Source of the DNA: Hirudo medicinalis
Taxonomy: Eukaryota; Annelida; Clitellata; Hirudinida; Hirudinidae
DNA: 36,007 nt
Assembly (NCBI GenBank): GCA_011800805.1
Contig: MPNW01000138.1
Coordinates: forward strand, 36,517-72,523
Direction of reading: 5' to 3'
The notes beneath the pieces were generated by a model, which made no database searches, was not told where the DNA came from, and saw nothing but the letters and a program-made list of their open reading frames with translations. The position numbers and the translations under genes are program-made. Shown piece by piece: positions 11,265 through 21,128 of this stretch (position 1 is the first letter of the stretch; every line of letters starts with the position of its first letter).

Positions 11265-12639
11265 ATGGATTCAGATTCTTCCCCCAACCCCATACCCATA
11301 CCAAAGAAGCATCCATTCCAAGCATCACTTGATTTATTAGAACCTTCACTTACTGATATTCATTCGCCACCTCCAAGGCAAATGATAGATGGCAATGACA
11401 TGTTATTGACAAATGAAGGTCGTATTACAGAATCTTCAAACATTCCAAACGTAATTGTCACTAATGAAGATGGAGAAACTTTATGTGAAAAGGAGGAAAA
11501 ACAAACAGGTGACAATTTGGGCGAAAGTGATAAAAATTCAAGTTCTAAAGAACAATGCCAAACTCCTCTTCCAACAAACAGCACAAATCCACTCAGCCAA
11601 TCATGCAACTCAGCCAAGCAAATAAAATACCAAACAAAGGTTATGTATGAGAGATCTGTGAGTTGGATAAAGAAAGTAAAATTGGTTTTGAAAGATAGTC
11701 CCCTTTTGCTTTTTGGTCTTGCTTCAAAGCAAACTCCTACTCTGGAAGATGTAATAGAGCAATCAAAAATAATATTTGAGGATTATCTTTATCTCAGACT
11801 TCGAGAAGCTGGGTTTGGTTTTATAAGTGGTCTTGACAACCAGAGCATTCATACCTCATTTCTTGGAGGAAGAGAACTCAATGGCCTGAAGGTCAGTTCT
11901 TCGAATCTGAACCCTAAGCCCATTCTTTCAGTTTGGCAGAAGGGAAATGGCGAGATCTACGAACATTTGCATGCAGAGTTTGTAAACCTTATGTCTGATG
12001 TGAGTGTTGAACTACACAACATAGGAATGAAGCTAGAAACTACCTATCCTTCACTGTACAAGTGCGTGGACATTAATTTCATGGGATTTTGTTGCTTTAT
12101 GTTGCACGTTAGTCTCTATGAGGGATGTTTTAAATTAAATTAATTTTTAGTACTTTTGCATTATTGTATATTATTAATTTGCTTTAATGATCAATCATTT
12201 TGCATATAAACCATTAATTTGTATTTATGAAAATCAGTTTGTTTGTTTAACTCTAAGGAATGTCTCAAGTCAAGTGTGCATATCACCAGTGAAGAATGAA
12301 GCCTACTGCAGAAGAATCATTATTTCTCTGGGAGACATGATGTTCAAAAATGGCGTCGTGACGTGGGCTCGAATAGCAGCCATATTTTCTCTGGCATCTG
12401 CAGTTGGCGTGGAATGCTACCATCACAAAGAACCTCGACTGATCGAGACCGTGATGTCGTCAGTGTCCGAGGTGATGGAGAAACATTCAGCGAAGTGGAT
12501 AGTTGAACAAGGTGGATGGACTGATGTGACAAGGGCATATAGAGAAATGAACCAGGAGACAAGGACACTATGGGCTCTACTGGGCATCGGAGCATCTTTC
12601 GGGTTTGCATTCATGTGGGTGACTTCGCAGCAGTGGTGA
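11265..12639 (+). CDS. BOK-like Bcl-2 family protein, two exons
   Basis: Exons 11265-12061 and 12258-12639 join AA|G in phase to give 392 residues. Bcl-2 family proteins control apoptosis at mitochondrial and ER membranes. The BOK assignment rests on YPSLYKNVSSQVCIS against the BOK segment RPSVYRNVARQLHIS, on GVVTWARIAAIFSLASAVGVE (BH1, about 294-318), and on WIVEQGGWTDV (BH2, about 346-356), where GGWTDV is identical to BOK. A hydrophobic C-terminal segment (about 371-388) fits a tail anchor. Vertebrate BOK is about 212 residues. Here about 125 extra Ser/Thr/Pro/Glu-rich residues precede the Bcl-2 fold. The BH3 region (about 243-258, VSVELHNIGMKLE) has Gly-Met where Gly-Asp is usual, and BH1 has TWAR where WGR/WGK is usual. 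A non-coding first exon ending near 11150 is the conservative 5' model; the candidate signal-peptide exon is the alternative. Confidence 0.85.
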
Positions 12640-15044
12640 AGTTCACATACATTCCCTCCTTACTGCTGGAGTAGTTTTGATGTTTGTTTTGTCTGCTATT
12701 GTAATTGAAACCAACAGCATGGATGCTCAAACATTATTGTGATGGTTAATGTAACGTTGTCGACAATTGCCCCGAGTGCCTTCGCTGGTGCCTTGTCGGT
12801 CTATTGACTTTTGATAATGCAATGTTTCACTTATAGGATTCAGTTGATGTCTTTTGAATTTTCTCTTTTTAGAGTCGTCTTTTCTCAGAGCAACTGACTT
12901 TTTGTCTATATTTCCGATTTATGCATCTTATAATTTTCTCTATGCTTCTGTTCACGTGTCGTTACATCTCATCATTGCAAAAATTTAACTACTGAATCAT
13001 GAGGTGATCAATTACTTGCAAAATATTTTTATTCCTGTTAAACTTAGTTTTAGGGCTTGTTGCTAAAAGCGTGTTGCGATGTTTATTGCATGATGAATTT
13101 AATTTTATAAGAATGTGCTTCCGATGAATGAAAGTTTTCTCTGATTTGTCACTGCTTTAATTTCTAAATGGAAGAATATTGTTGACTAAAGCAACATTAG
13201 TGGGTGTTTTATGCCATGATTAAAAATATTGGTCGATCTTTTGTATGACATATGAATTTCAGTTGTTCATATCAGTGACTTTACAGGTTATCGTTGGCTC
13301 CTTTGCTTTTGGGAATTTATTCACGTTCTTTACTGATTTGACAGCTGTTCAGACTTCAAAATATTTTGTTTTTGAATTTGGAAGTAAATTTTCTTTCCAG
13401 GATCATTCCAAAATGAAATTAAAATTGAAATTGAAAGATTCTCATAATTAGCATTCGGAAATATGAAATGTAAACCTTAGAAATGGATGTTGTCAGTTAC
13501 CTCAAAAATGTTTGCTAAAATTATTTTTACGTGCATGCAAATTCATTTGATTAAAAATCACATTTTGGCATTGCTATCATTTATAAAAGTGGATTACAGC
13601 AAGTAACAAGCAAATACAATGTTTATTGACACGTAATTATAAAGCAGATGAGAGGATGGGCTCTTTTTTGTTTGCTTTTCCATTACCAAAGTGGCAACAT
13701 GGCTGCTATGCTTAGGGGCCAGAAATTTGTGTCGGCGGCCCTGGCCATAGCTGGGGGGACAGCTGGATTTTTTTCAAGTTCCATGCAAGTATAAGTATTT
13801 ATTATAAATATACCTAAATATGAAATATATCAAAATGTAACTAATAAGTGACAATGTGCACCGACCCGCCACACTTATATAGAAGCTGACAATTTTCTCG
13901 CACTTAAAACTTTACAGTCAAAGTCGGTACTTGGAGAATATTACCTACGAGTTTACAATACAATACCACATCGATTCCAGAGACGCCGCTCCAGCACCTG
14001 AGCAAGTCCATAGCCTATAATTACTACTTATCATCTGAGAACAGGTAAAACTTGTTCACATTTATAAAAAAATAAATATTTTTAAAATTACAAACAAGAT
14101 ATATCACTTTAAAAATTATATTGCATCATTAAGAAGCGATTAATTGGTCTTTTTAGCCTTTTTATCATTAGAACAAGAGTTTCACGAAGTGAATCTGAGT
14201 TGGCGAGAAAGCCAGTTTCTGTACTTAATGGCATGTCTTTTGTTGAAGGAATTCTTTAGTTAAATTTATTTAATTTAGATTCAATAGTCGATAGCGAATA
14301 ATTAATTGTCCTTCCCATCGTAGCTCGTGGTTTCTACAACCTCTACAAATTCGAACCTAGGAAGTGTAGAGCTCCCGATCAATCTACTTCACACTCACCG
14401 TCTTTGAGATCAAATTGAACTATAAATCTCAATAATTCCATGTTCCCTTTTAACTGGAGTTTGTACCCCTGCGACTTATCTCTGGAATAACAGTGGCGTT
14501 ATTTTAGTTCTCTTTGATTCTGATATGTCATTTATAAGCCCTTATTCCGACATGAAAGTTCAACTTAAACAAAAACTTGGGTTATCTGTCCGGCGTTGCC
14601 TTCTTCTCATTTCATTTTAGAACTCATTACTATCCAATGCCATCAATATCTCTAAAAGCCCTGGGGATCCATCCAAGTTAAATTTAAAAAATAAATTAAG
14701 TTTAATAAAAACTCTAATTATTACCTTTAATAACTACAATACATTTTAATTTTAATGGTTTACTTTTTAGTTTTTTTGGTTTCGGTGCGTCAATCTAGCG
14801 AAGTGATGGAACTTGTGAATTTTGGTGAAATTTTACTCAGATTCAGAATAGGATGAAGGTGGGGGTGCTAATTTCTTTAATTGATTTAGGTTCACTGCAT
14901 TGCGCTATGGCTAAACAACTGCTTGAAAAAACAGTGAATCAAGATAGATTTAATTTTGGCTTCAGTCGGTCGTTATATTTGATTTAATAGCAAGATTAAA
15001 GATAACTAGTGTCTAATTTTCTAATCTGTTTGTCAAATCATCAG
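12640..15044. other. Intergenic region between the BOK-like gene and SMIM12
   Basis: This interval should hold the 3' UTR of the BOK-like gene and the promoter and first exon of SMIM12. It contains a repeat-like patch at 13661-13714, followed by a small GC-rich open frame starting at 13699. Possible SMIM12 start exons, such as short ATG segments near 14809 and 14853, are compatible in phase but not distinguishable. No other coding signal was recognised. Confidence 0.55.
13661..13800 (+). repeat. Repeat fragment with a GC-rich mini-frame
   Basis: The start (13661-13714) resembles the repeat unit at 8181. From ATG 13699 a frame of about 30 codons encodes an Ala/Gly-rich hydrophobic peptide (MAAMLRGQKFVSAALA...) ending before a donor-like GTATAAGT. 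A phase-compatible segment near 13921 could extend it to about 57 residues. It looks like a mitochondrial leader or a single membrane segment, but it overlaps repeat sequence and matches no family I know. A repeat is the safer reading. Confidence 0.45.
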
Positions 15045-15305
15045 GTAGTAGTTTTATTTAGGACATGTGTGAGAGTTATCACGTTTCCATTAGCATTTGT
15101 GGTTGGGTCAGTTGGTTACACACTGGAATCATTGATTAGAGAAAATCAAGAGACAGAGATCCCAGCATGGAGGCCAAAAAGTACTAGCGACGAGCGACTG
15201 GAGAGGCGTCTTAAAGAAGATAAAGATAAAGATCTCACACAGATTGATAGGCTCAAGGACAAAACATTCATTCCTGAGTCAATTTTTTATCGTGATCAGA
15301 AATAA
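15045..15305 (+). CDS. SMIM12: Small integral membrane protein 12 (SMIM12), main exon
   Basis: After a clear acceptor (AAATCATCAG) the phase-0 exon encodes 86 residues up to TAA. The segment ITFPLAFVVGSVGYTLESLIR is closely similar to the human SMIM12 membrane segment ([21 protein letters not shown]). The charged tail with ERLERRLKEDKDKDLTQIDRLKDK matches the human pattern [26 protein letters not shown]. SMIM12 is a conserved single-pass protein of about 92 residues with no well-defined function. The first few residues and the start codon must come from an upstream exon ending in phase 0, which I cannot choose between several candidates. The ATG at 15009 is inside the polypyrimidine region before the acceptor and is unlikely to be the start. 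Confidence 0.85.
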   Translation, partial: VVVLFRTCVRVITFPLAFVVGSVGYTLESLIRENQETEIPAWRPKSTSDERLERRLKEDKDKDLTQIDRLKDKTFIPESIFYRDQK

Positions 15306-16248
15306 AGTTGAATTGACTTGTGCATAGAAACCGATGATGGTGGTGTCCAATACTACCTTTTCCATTTATCATTAAGGTTTAGTTTATGGTGAAGGTTAAT
15401 GTATTTGAAAAACAATTACCCGCTGAAAAACACATCCAAGACATTTTATTGGATGCTTGTTAACCCTCTACATTGTAATCTTAAACATTGAACATTGCTC
15501 TCAGTATATGAGTCTAATTTTTCAGTATAAGGAGACTAGATAGCTGTGACAAGCAGTGTATCTTTGTCTTCCACTTACTTTGAACCCTACAACTTTTGAT
15601 CTGGCAGATTATAAGTGCAACCCCCTCAAATAGGTTCATGTAATAAGCTACTGAATGAATGAAAATGAATCCAAATTTGATTAGTGGCTTAGGTTCCAAT
15701 GGAACTTCAAGACCACAAAATTTGAATAATTTGGAATGGTAGGAATAATTGATATGATCTTCAGGTGAGAGTATTAAGGCATATGATGTCACTTGTGTAT
15801 TGTATTGTATTTGTATTGTAGTCGTTGGCTAATGCCAATACTCATGTTTGGTGTGAAGGAAGTGCAATTGCCTAGCCATTTATATAGTGCTCAAGGGTGC
15901 TCCTTGGTTGTGCAGGCTGGGTTGTGAACACTACAATATAACTGTTGCTTTTAATGTTATAGGCAGGAATGCAACCATCTGAACTGACTTGCATGTCCAC
16001 TTGTGAATGGAATGTGAAGTTTGCTCAGAAGGAGAAAGATAATTTTGAGATCTCTGGCAATGGCATTATATTAGCTTGAAAACTTAACATTATATATGGT
16101 TGAAATATGTTCAAATTTATTTTCTGATGGGAGGCAAATGGAAATGTATTGTCTGCAATAACTGCATTGTGTTCTACCTAATTAGTTAAACTTAAGTATA
16201 TATTATATTTGGTTAGCAATCCCACATTTGCTTTCAGAACTGTTTCGT
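15306..16248. other. Convergent intergenic region between SMIM12 and the basigin-like gene
   Basis: This should contain the 3' UTRs of both flanking genes, which point toward each other. A dispersed repeat (about 15830-16010) occupies part of it. A minus-strand frame of 92 codons at 15514-15792 has no recognisable family or splice context and is not called. Confidence 0.6.
15830..16012. repeat. Dispersed repeat, copy 1 (second copy at 30866-30998)
   Basis: This sequence and the one at 30866-30998 share CCATTTATATAG, then GTGCAGGCTGGGTT, GAAC, ACTGTTGC, GCAGGAA and GCAACC in the same order with similar spacing over about 130 bases. A hairpin-like word (TTGGC, TAAT, GCCAA) lies just upstream at about 15818. 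The two copies are unlinked to any coding frame, so this is a decayed SINE- or MITE-type element. Confidence 0.8.
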
Positions 16249-17664
16249 CTAATTATCCTTATTTTCAACTTTTGCCTTTTTCCTTTCTAGAACAACAATG
16301 ATGATGATGACCAAGAGGATCTCAATCACAATTCCTATGATTGGCCACAGTGGTGCAAGTTTGCCTGATTAATGAAAGATGTTTAGATTATTCATCAACA
16401 GAATTTGTAAGTTAATAATGAAAGTGACAGTGATAGTAGCATCATTACAAGTCTTTTTGTATTTTATGTTTAAGGGTAGATAATTTCTTAACGCATAACA
16501 AGTCTTTATTTTAACCTACATAAAGTTATATAAAGTTAATTTAGAACTCACTGTTGATCCTAACTCTGAAGGTAACATTTCCTTGACCAACATCACTCAT
16601 CAAGGAGCAGATGTAGTCTCCCTGATCATCTGTTTGAACCTGCTCAATCTTCAACTTTTCCTTCCCCCAGAGTGCCATGATGCTGAAGTCAACATTGATT
16701 CTGGGGTCGTAGTCTAGAAGGGCATCAGTTTGGCCATTTCTGACCCAAGACCCTCCACTAGGGGCAGGATAGGAGTATCCATTGCACTCAAGAGTCATTG
16801 TGTCACCTTCCACTAAGTTCAATGATTTTTTCAGAGCTTTTGACATGATAGGTTGACCTGATAAAAATATTGACATCGATTAGTCAACTATGATTGACTT
16901 GTCTACATTTCTAATTTTAGTTATGGGAACCCAAACTGGACAATCTTATTGCCAGCATGATCTATGATGATATTTACTTTAGAAATGATTACATTTACTT
17001 ACTTTTTAAGATAACATTTTCTTGGTAACTTAGAATTTTGCAAACATAAATGCCAAGATCATCTTGTGCTGTGAAATGAAAGCTTTTTTGTTATATAAGA
17101 CTTCATTCATATGTCGATTTACTCGATTAAATTAAAAATCGTTTCCATGTTCATGGACATTCTTGCGTCCATTTTACTAACATGTGATGGACTGAATAGT
17201 GAGAGTCTTGTTGATATTGTTAATTACATATTTGGATGAATTGCTGATGTCGGTTCTGTTATGGTTCCATATCAGGTCTCCAGAAATTTGTAGAGGGCAT
17301 GTCAAGGTCACTGGCTGATTGAGGTCACCCAAGATGACTGACGTTTCTCCTGATATTTTGGAAATTAATCATGTTTAATTATTAATTTGACTTTCTGTCG
17401 TCTACAAAAATGTTAGTTGTCCACTTGAAAATCATCTAATTGCAGTTGAGCACCATGGAAAAGCTGAAATGACTCCCCTGGCTTTCCCCACCAACCTTCT
17501 CGTTGTAGTTTTTAACCGACAGCACCGATAATCATGCAAAAAAGATGCCAATCTCTGGCTTAAGCGCATCCAATTCAGAGGTAAATTCGTCGATTGGTGA
17601 ACCACAAACCTTCAATCAAACTCAATCCTGACAGAGCGAAGAGACTCAGAACCATCGCATTCAT
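16249..17664 (-). CDS. Basigin/neuroplastin/embigin-like two-Ig membrane glycoprotein, five exons
   Basis: Exons 17664-17610, 17349-17182, 17068-17003, 16857-16552 and 16364-16249 are all joined in phase 1, giving 236 residues. Residues 1-19 are a signal peptide (MNAMVLSLFALSGLSLIEG). A first, short Ig domain has TLTCPL and DDLGIYVC. A second has the phrase EGDTMTLECNGYSYPAP, a Trp, and DDQGDYICS, close to the membrane-proximal Ig of neuroplastin and basigin. Several N-glycosylation sequons occur (NRT, NSS, NKT, NVT). The membrane segment (about 202-224) follows KLAPLWPIIGI and contains the in-membrane Glu (213) typical of the family, then a short basic/acidic tail, ERKKAKVENKDN. The family chaperones monocarboxylate transporters and plasma-membrane Ca-ATPases and acts in adhesion. 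A single orthologue of the basigin/neuroplastin/embigin ancestor is likely; I cannot choose one symbol. Confidence 0.9.
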
Positions 17665-17688
17665 CTTAAATCAGATCACTGATTTAAG
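17665..17688. promoter_or_regulatory. Perfect inverted repeat adjoining the basigin-like start codon
   Basis: Two perfect 10-base arms, CTTAAATCAG and CTGATTTAAG, flank a 4-base loop. The repeat ends on the base directly next to the minus-strand ATG (17664-17662). In the mRNA it could form a short hairpin touching the start codon, or it could be a dimeric protein-binding site in DNA. The stem is AT-rich, so the predicted hairpin is only moderately stable. Confidence 0.5.
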
Positions 17689-18480
17689 CAAAAAATAATT
17701 TCGAAGTTGCGCTGAGATTTCCGCAGACTCAGCGGTTTTGTTGCATAATTTCCGGCGGACGTGAGGATTGGACATCGCTGTTATTAGGTAACATGGTGTC
17801 ATGGAAACAAGGGTGAATCGATGTTGCTTCGTGAAGTTGGTCTGAACAGGTGCACTGGTAAAATTGGAGGACTATTGTCAGGCCACGACTACGCACTTTC
17901 CTCAATCGCATCGGTTGGCATATGTGACAAATCCAACTTGATGTTATTGCAGAGCAACCCAAATTAAATTTTTGCAATATTACAACTAAATCAAATTTTC
18001 ACCTGGCATTTGTTTTCTGAACACTAGGTGAATCTTGGAGGTGATAATTTATGTTAATTAGATGCCAGGATACACCTGAACATCGCTGATGATTTAAGTT
18101 TTCCAATAAAATTCGTGTCACAAGCTTTATTGTGCTTCGCTCAATTAGCAAAGAAATATTATAAAATTAGACGTGGTTAACATCAGCAAATAGAACACTA
18201 TTGTTTTAATGTAAATACGTTTTAAACATCACATTGAAGGTATTGAACACACGTCCACTAGGCACCAGCAATTTTTCAGAATTAAAAGCTTCAAGCTGGA
18301 GTAATTAAAAAACATGTTAATAAAACGTTTTGTGGAAAATAAAATTTTAAAATCCATTAGAATTGAGCTTATTTACAAAAAACCAATCCGAACATGTGTT
18401 GTCCCTTCGCGCGTATAACGCGCAACATATTATTTGCATGTTTCCTTGTAAACACATACTATCTAACTTCAACTAGCTTC
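17689..18480. other. Region upstream of the basigin-like gene, up to the assembly gap
   Basis: The first 270 bases are somewhat richer in CpG and may hold the basigin-like promoter and 5' UTR. A minus-strand 82-codon frame at 17729-17977 has no family resemblance. The remainder is AT-rich with no recognised feature. Confidence 0.5.
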
Positions 18481-19351
18481 NNNNNNNNNNNNNNNNNNNN
18501 NNNNNNNNNNNNNNNNNNNNNNNNNNNNNNNNNNNNNNNNNNNNNNNNNNNNNNNNNNNNNNNNNNNNNNNNNNNNNNNNNNNNNNNNNNNNNNNNNNNN
18601 NNNNNNNNNNNNNNNNNNNNNNNNNNNNNNNNNNNNNNNNNNNNNNNNNNNNNNNNNNNNNNNNNNNNNNNNNNNNNNNNNNNNNNNNNNNNNNNNNNNN
18701 NNNNNNNNNNNNNNNNNNNNNNNNNNNNNNNNNNNNNNNNNNNNNNNNNNNNNNNNNNNNNNNNNNNNNNNNNNNNNNNNNNNNNNNNNNNNNNNNNNNN
18801 NNNNNNNNNNNNNNNNNNNNNNNNNNNNNNNNNNNNNNNNNNNNNNNNNNNNNNNNNNNNNNNNNNNNNNNNNNNNNNNNNNNNNNNNNNNNNNNNNNNN
18901 NNNNNNNNNNNNNNNNNNNNNNNNNNNNNNNNNNNNNNNNNNNNNNNNNNNNNNNNNNNNNNNNNNNNNNNNNNNNNNNNNNNNNNNNNNNNNNNNNNNN
19001 NNNNNNNNNNNNNNNNNNNNNNNNNNNNNNNNNNNNNNNNNNNNNNNNNNNNNNNNNNNNNNNNNNNNNNNNNNNNNNNNNNNNNNNNNNNNNNNNNNNN
19101 NNNNNNNNNNNNNNNNNNNNNNNNNNNNNNNNNNNNNNNNNNNNNNNNNNNNNNNNNNNNNNNNNNNNNNNNNNNNNNNNNNNNNNNNNNNNNNNNNNNN
19201 NNNNNNNNNNNNNNNNNNNNNNNNNNNNNNNNNNNNNNNNNNNNNNNNNNNNNNNNNNNNNNNNNNNNNNNNNNNNNNNNNNNNNNNNNNNNNNNNNNNN
19301 NNNNNNNNNNNNNNNNNNNNNNNNNNNNNNNNNNNNNNNNNNNNNNNNNNN
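18481..19351. other. Assembly gap (871 undetermined bases)
   Basis: This is an uninterrupted run of N. Open frames that cross it are artefacts. The gap begins about 90 bases before the decayed repeat-family gene, so the left end of that element may be hidden in it. Confidence 0.99.
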
Positions 19352-19437
19352 TCTCAAGAGTAATATAAAGATTAGTTATATTAGCAATTTGAAATTTCTT
19401 TCCTATAAACACCGGCGAACGTTTCCCTCAGTTGATA

Positions 19438-21128
19438 ATGCCTGCAAAGAGAAGAGTAACAAGACAATCAAAAAAATTCGGGGGTTCCCCTGCAGATCTC
19501 CCAACTTCAGACCTTCCAATTTATCAAGATGTAGCACGGTTCATTTATAAATTGAAAGATACTAACTGTATAAAGGACAAGCAGGATATCTTGAAAATTG
19601 CCTCGCAAGAATTGAAAAAAATCTGGATCAAATGGAACCCTAGACTCATTTCATTAAATGAAAAAAGTATATATGTCAAGTTGCTACGGTTTTATGACAA
19701 TGTCATTACCTGGAATTCAAATAAAATAAAGCCTCTTGCAAGAAAATTAATGACTAAAAACAAGAACAAGTTGTTTGATATTTTGGCTTGCTCTTGCTCT
19801 CTGTCTGTTCTGGATTGTTCTGACAGAAACATTAAATGTCCTGGATGCCCAAACCTGCACTTTGATTACAGCTGTGACATCCAATTTAAGGTTACAGATT
19901 AAATTTTTATACCAAATCTTATAAAACTTTGGATGGAACATGACATTCCATTTTTATTTCTCTTCACTGCTGCAATGTCCTTTAGGTGTTTTAGATTTAT
20001 TATTCTGTAAGTAATTTTTTACTAGATTCCTGTAGAGGAAAGGGCATTTATAAAAGATCAACAAGGGAAGAGTGGAACCAAAGGTTGTTTTCAAATAGCT
20101 GGAATTGATAAGCACAGTAAGGCAATGCCACTCACAAGTCCAACTCTTCTAGAGCCCTTTGACAGTTTCCCGGACATTCCAGTAATACAGCAATTAAACT
20201 CCTCTATAGAATCTGCGCCGGTGATAACAAAATACCTTAAATTAACTAATGTTTATTTTTCATGTAAATGAACTTTGAAATGTATTTCAGAGTCAGTCTT
20301 CTGTTTCATCAGCGGCTATTGAATCCAAATCGGCTTACTATGGAACAAATCATTATTCTAAGTTTGCTCTGGAGGCAGTTCTATATGAGATATTAGATAA
20401 AGCAGCCGCTGCACTTGCAAATGTCCTTCTTCAAGATGTAGGCTATTTGCAGACTCATGGAGTCATAGATCCAAGCAAGATGAAACCAGAGAGTCTGTGC
20501 TGAGGCTTCTNGATGGCTTACAGCTGCAGTCAGGATTCTAGCTCTCTATTGCAGAACTCTTTCTCCAAGTAGAGAGTTGATTCTTATCATAAAATATATT
20601 CAAATGGTGTATGGGCCCAGCTAGTTTGCTATCAAAAAGTCCAGAGATTTTATAGATGGTCCTAAACTCATCTTCCAGATGATACAAGCCATACATCATT
20701 TGAGAAGGACATAGCAGGAATTACTTTACCTGTTATTCAGAGGAACTGCTTCTGCCTTCAACCTGGTAATTTCCTGGCTGCCCTACTTTATTCAAAGGAG
20801 GAAAAGGAGGAGAGCTCAGGCCATGAAGAAAATATTGGAGAGCAGAACAAATCCTATATTGATTGGAGAGAAGGATGGTATGAGGATAAACGTCATACCA
20901 ACAATTATCTTAAATTCTCAGGAATGGTCATTGCTTAATAACTTAGAGGATGTTGATTGTTTTCAACTGCCATGTGTTGAAGAATTCAATGATGAAGTTA
21001 TTGCCAACATTGTTCAAAATAGAGGAACTCCTCCAAACATTCCATGCCACAGTCAGACAGTTAAANAGGTCATAAATGCAGAAATGAACATGCGATTAAG
21101 ATTGGAATGGAGCGTCCTACAGCTTTGA
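19438..21128 (+). pseudogene. Degenerate copy of a multicopy, uncharacterised metazoan gene family
   Basis: An intact-looking first exon (19438-19890) begins MPAKRRVTRQSKKFGG and contains LPTSDLPIYQDVARFI and a Cys-rich end (ACSCSL, KCPGCPN). A second (20026-20220) starts IPVEERAFIKDQQG after a good acceptor. A third (from 20291) has LDKAAAALANVLLQDVG and VIDPSKMKPE. The frame then breaks: the third exon stops at 20501, a later segment in another frame reads WLTAAVRILALYC and IKYIQMVYGPS followed by a stop, a third frame has LPVIQRNCF, and the last (20823-21128) has MKKILESRTNP and PCHSQTVK. This order resembles large predicted proteins I remember from Hydra, Daphnia and aphid genomes, where the family is highly repetitive and unnamed. 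The middle is missing, with several frameshifts and stops. Two undetermined bases (20511, 21066) could account for a minority of the breaks. Function unknown; mobile-element association is inferred. Confidence 0.65.

Noticed and set aside
15009..15044. ATG at 15009 as the SMIM12 start
   Set aside because: The twelve codons before 15045 fall in the polypyrimidine/acceptor region of an intron and do not resemble the SMIM12 N-terminus.
16291..16366. Plus-strand open segment with an acidic start and WPQWCKFA end, after an acceptor-like CCTTTCTAG
   Set aside because: It is the exact antisense of the basigin-like membrane exon, whose minus-strand frame gives the unmistakable KLAPLWPIIGIVIEILL segment.
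17729..17977. 82-codon minus-strand frame with several Cys
   Set aside because: It lies in the probable promoter/5' UTR of the basigin-like gene and shows no domain pattern.
18394..19412. Long frames of 294-324 codons on both strands
   Set aside because: They consist almost entirely of undetermined bases in the assembly gap.
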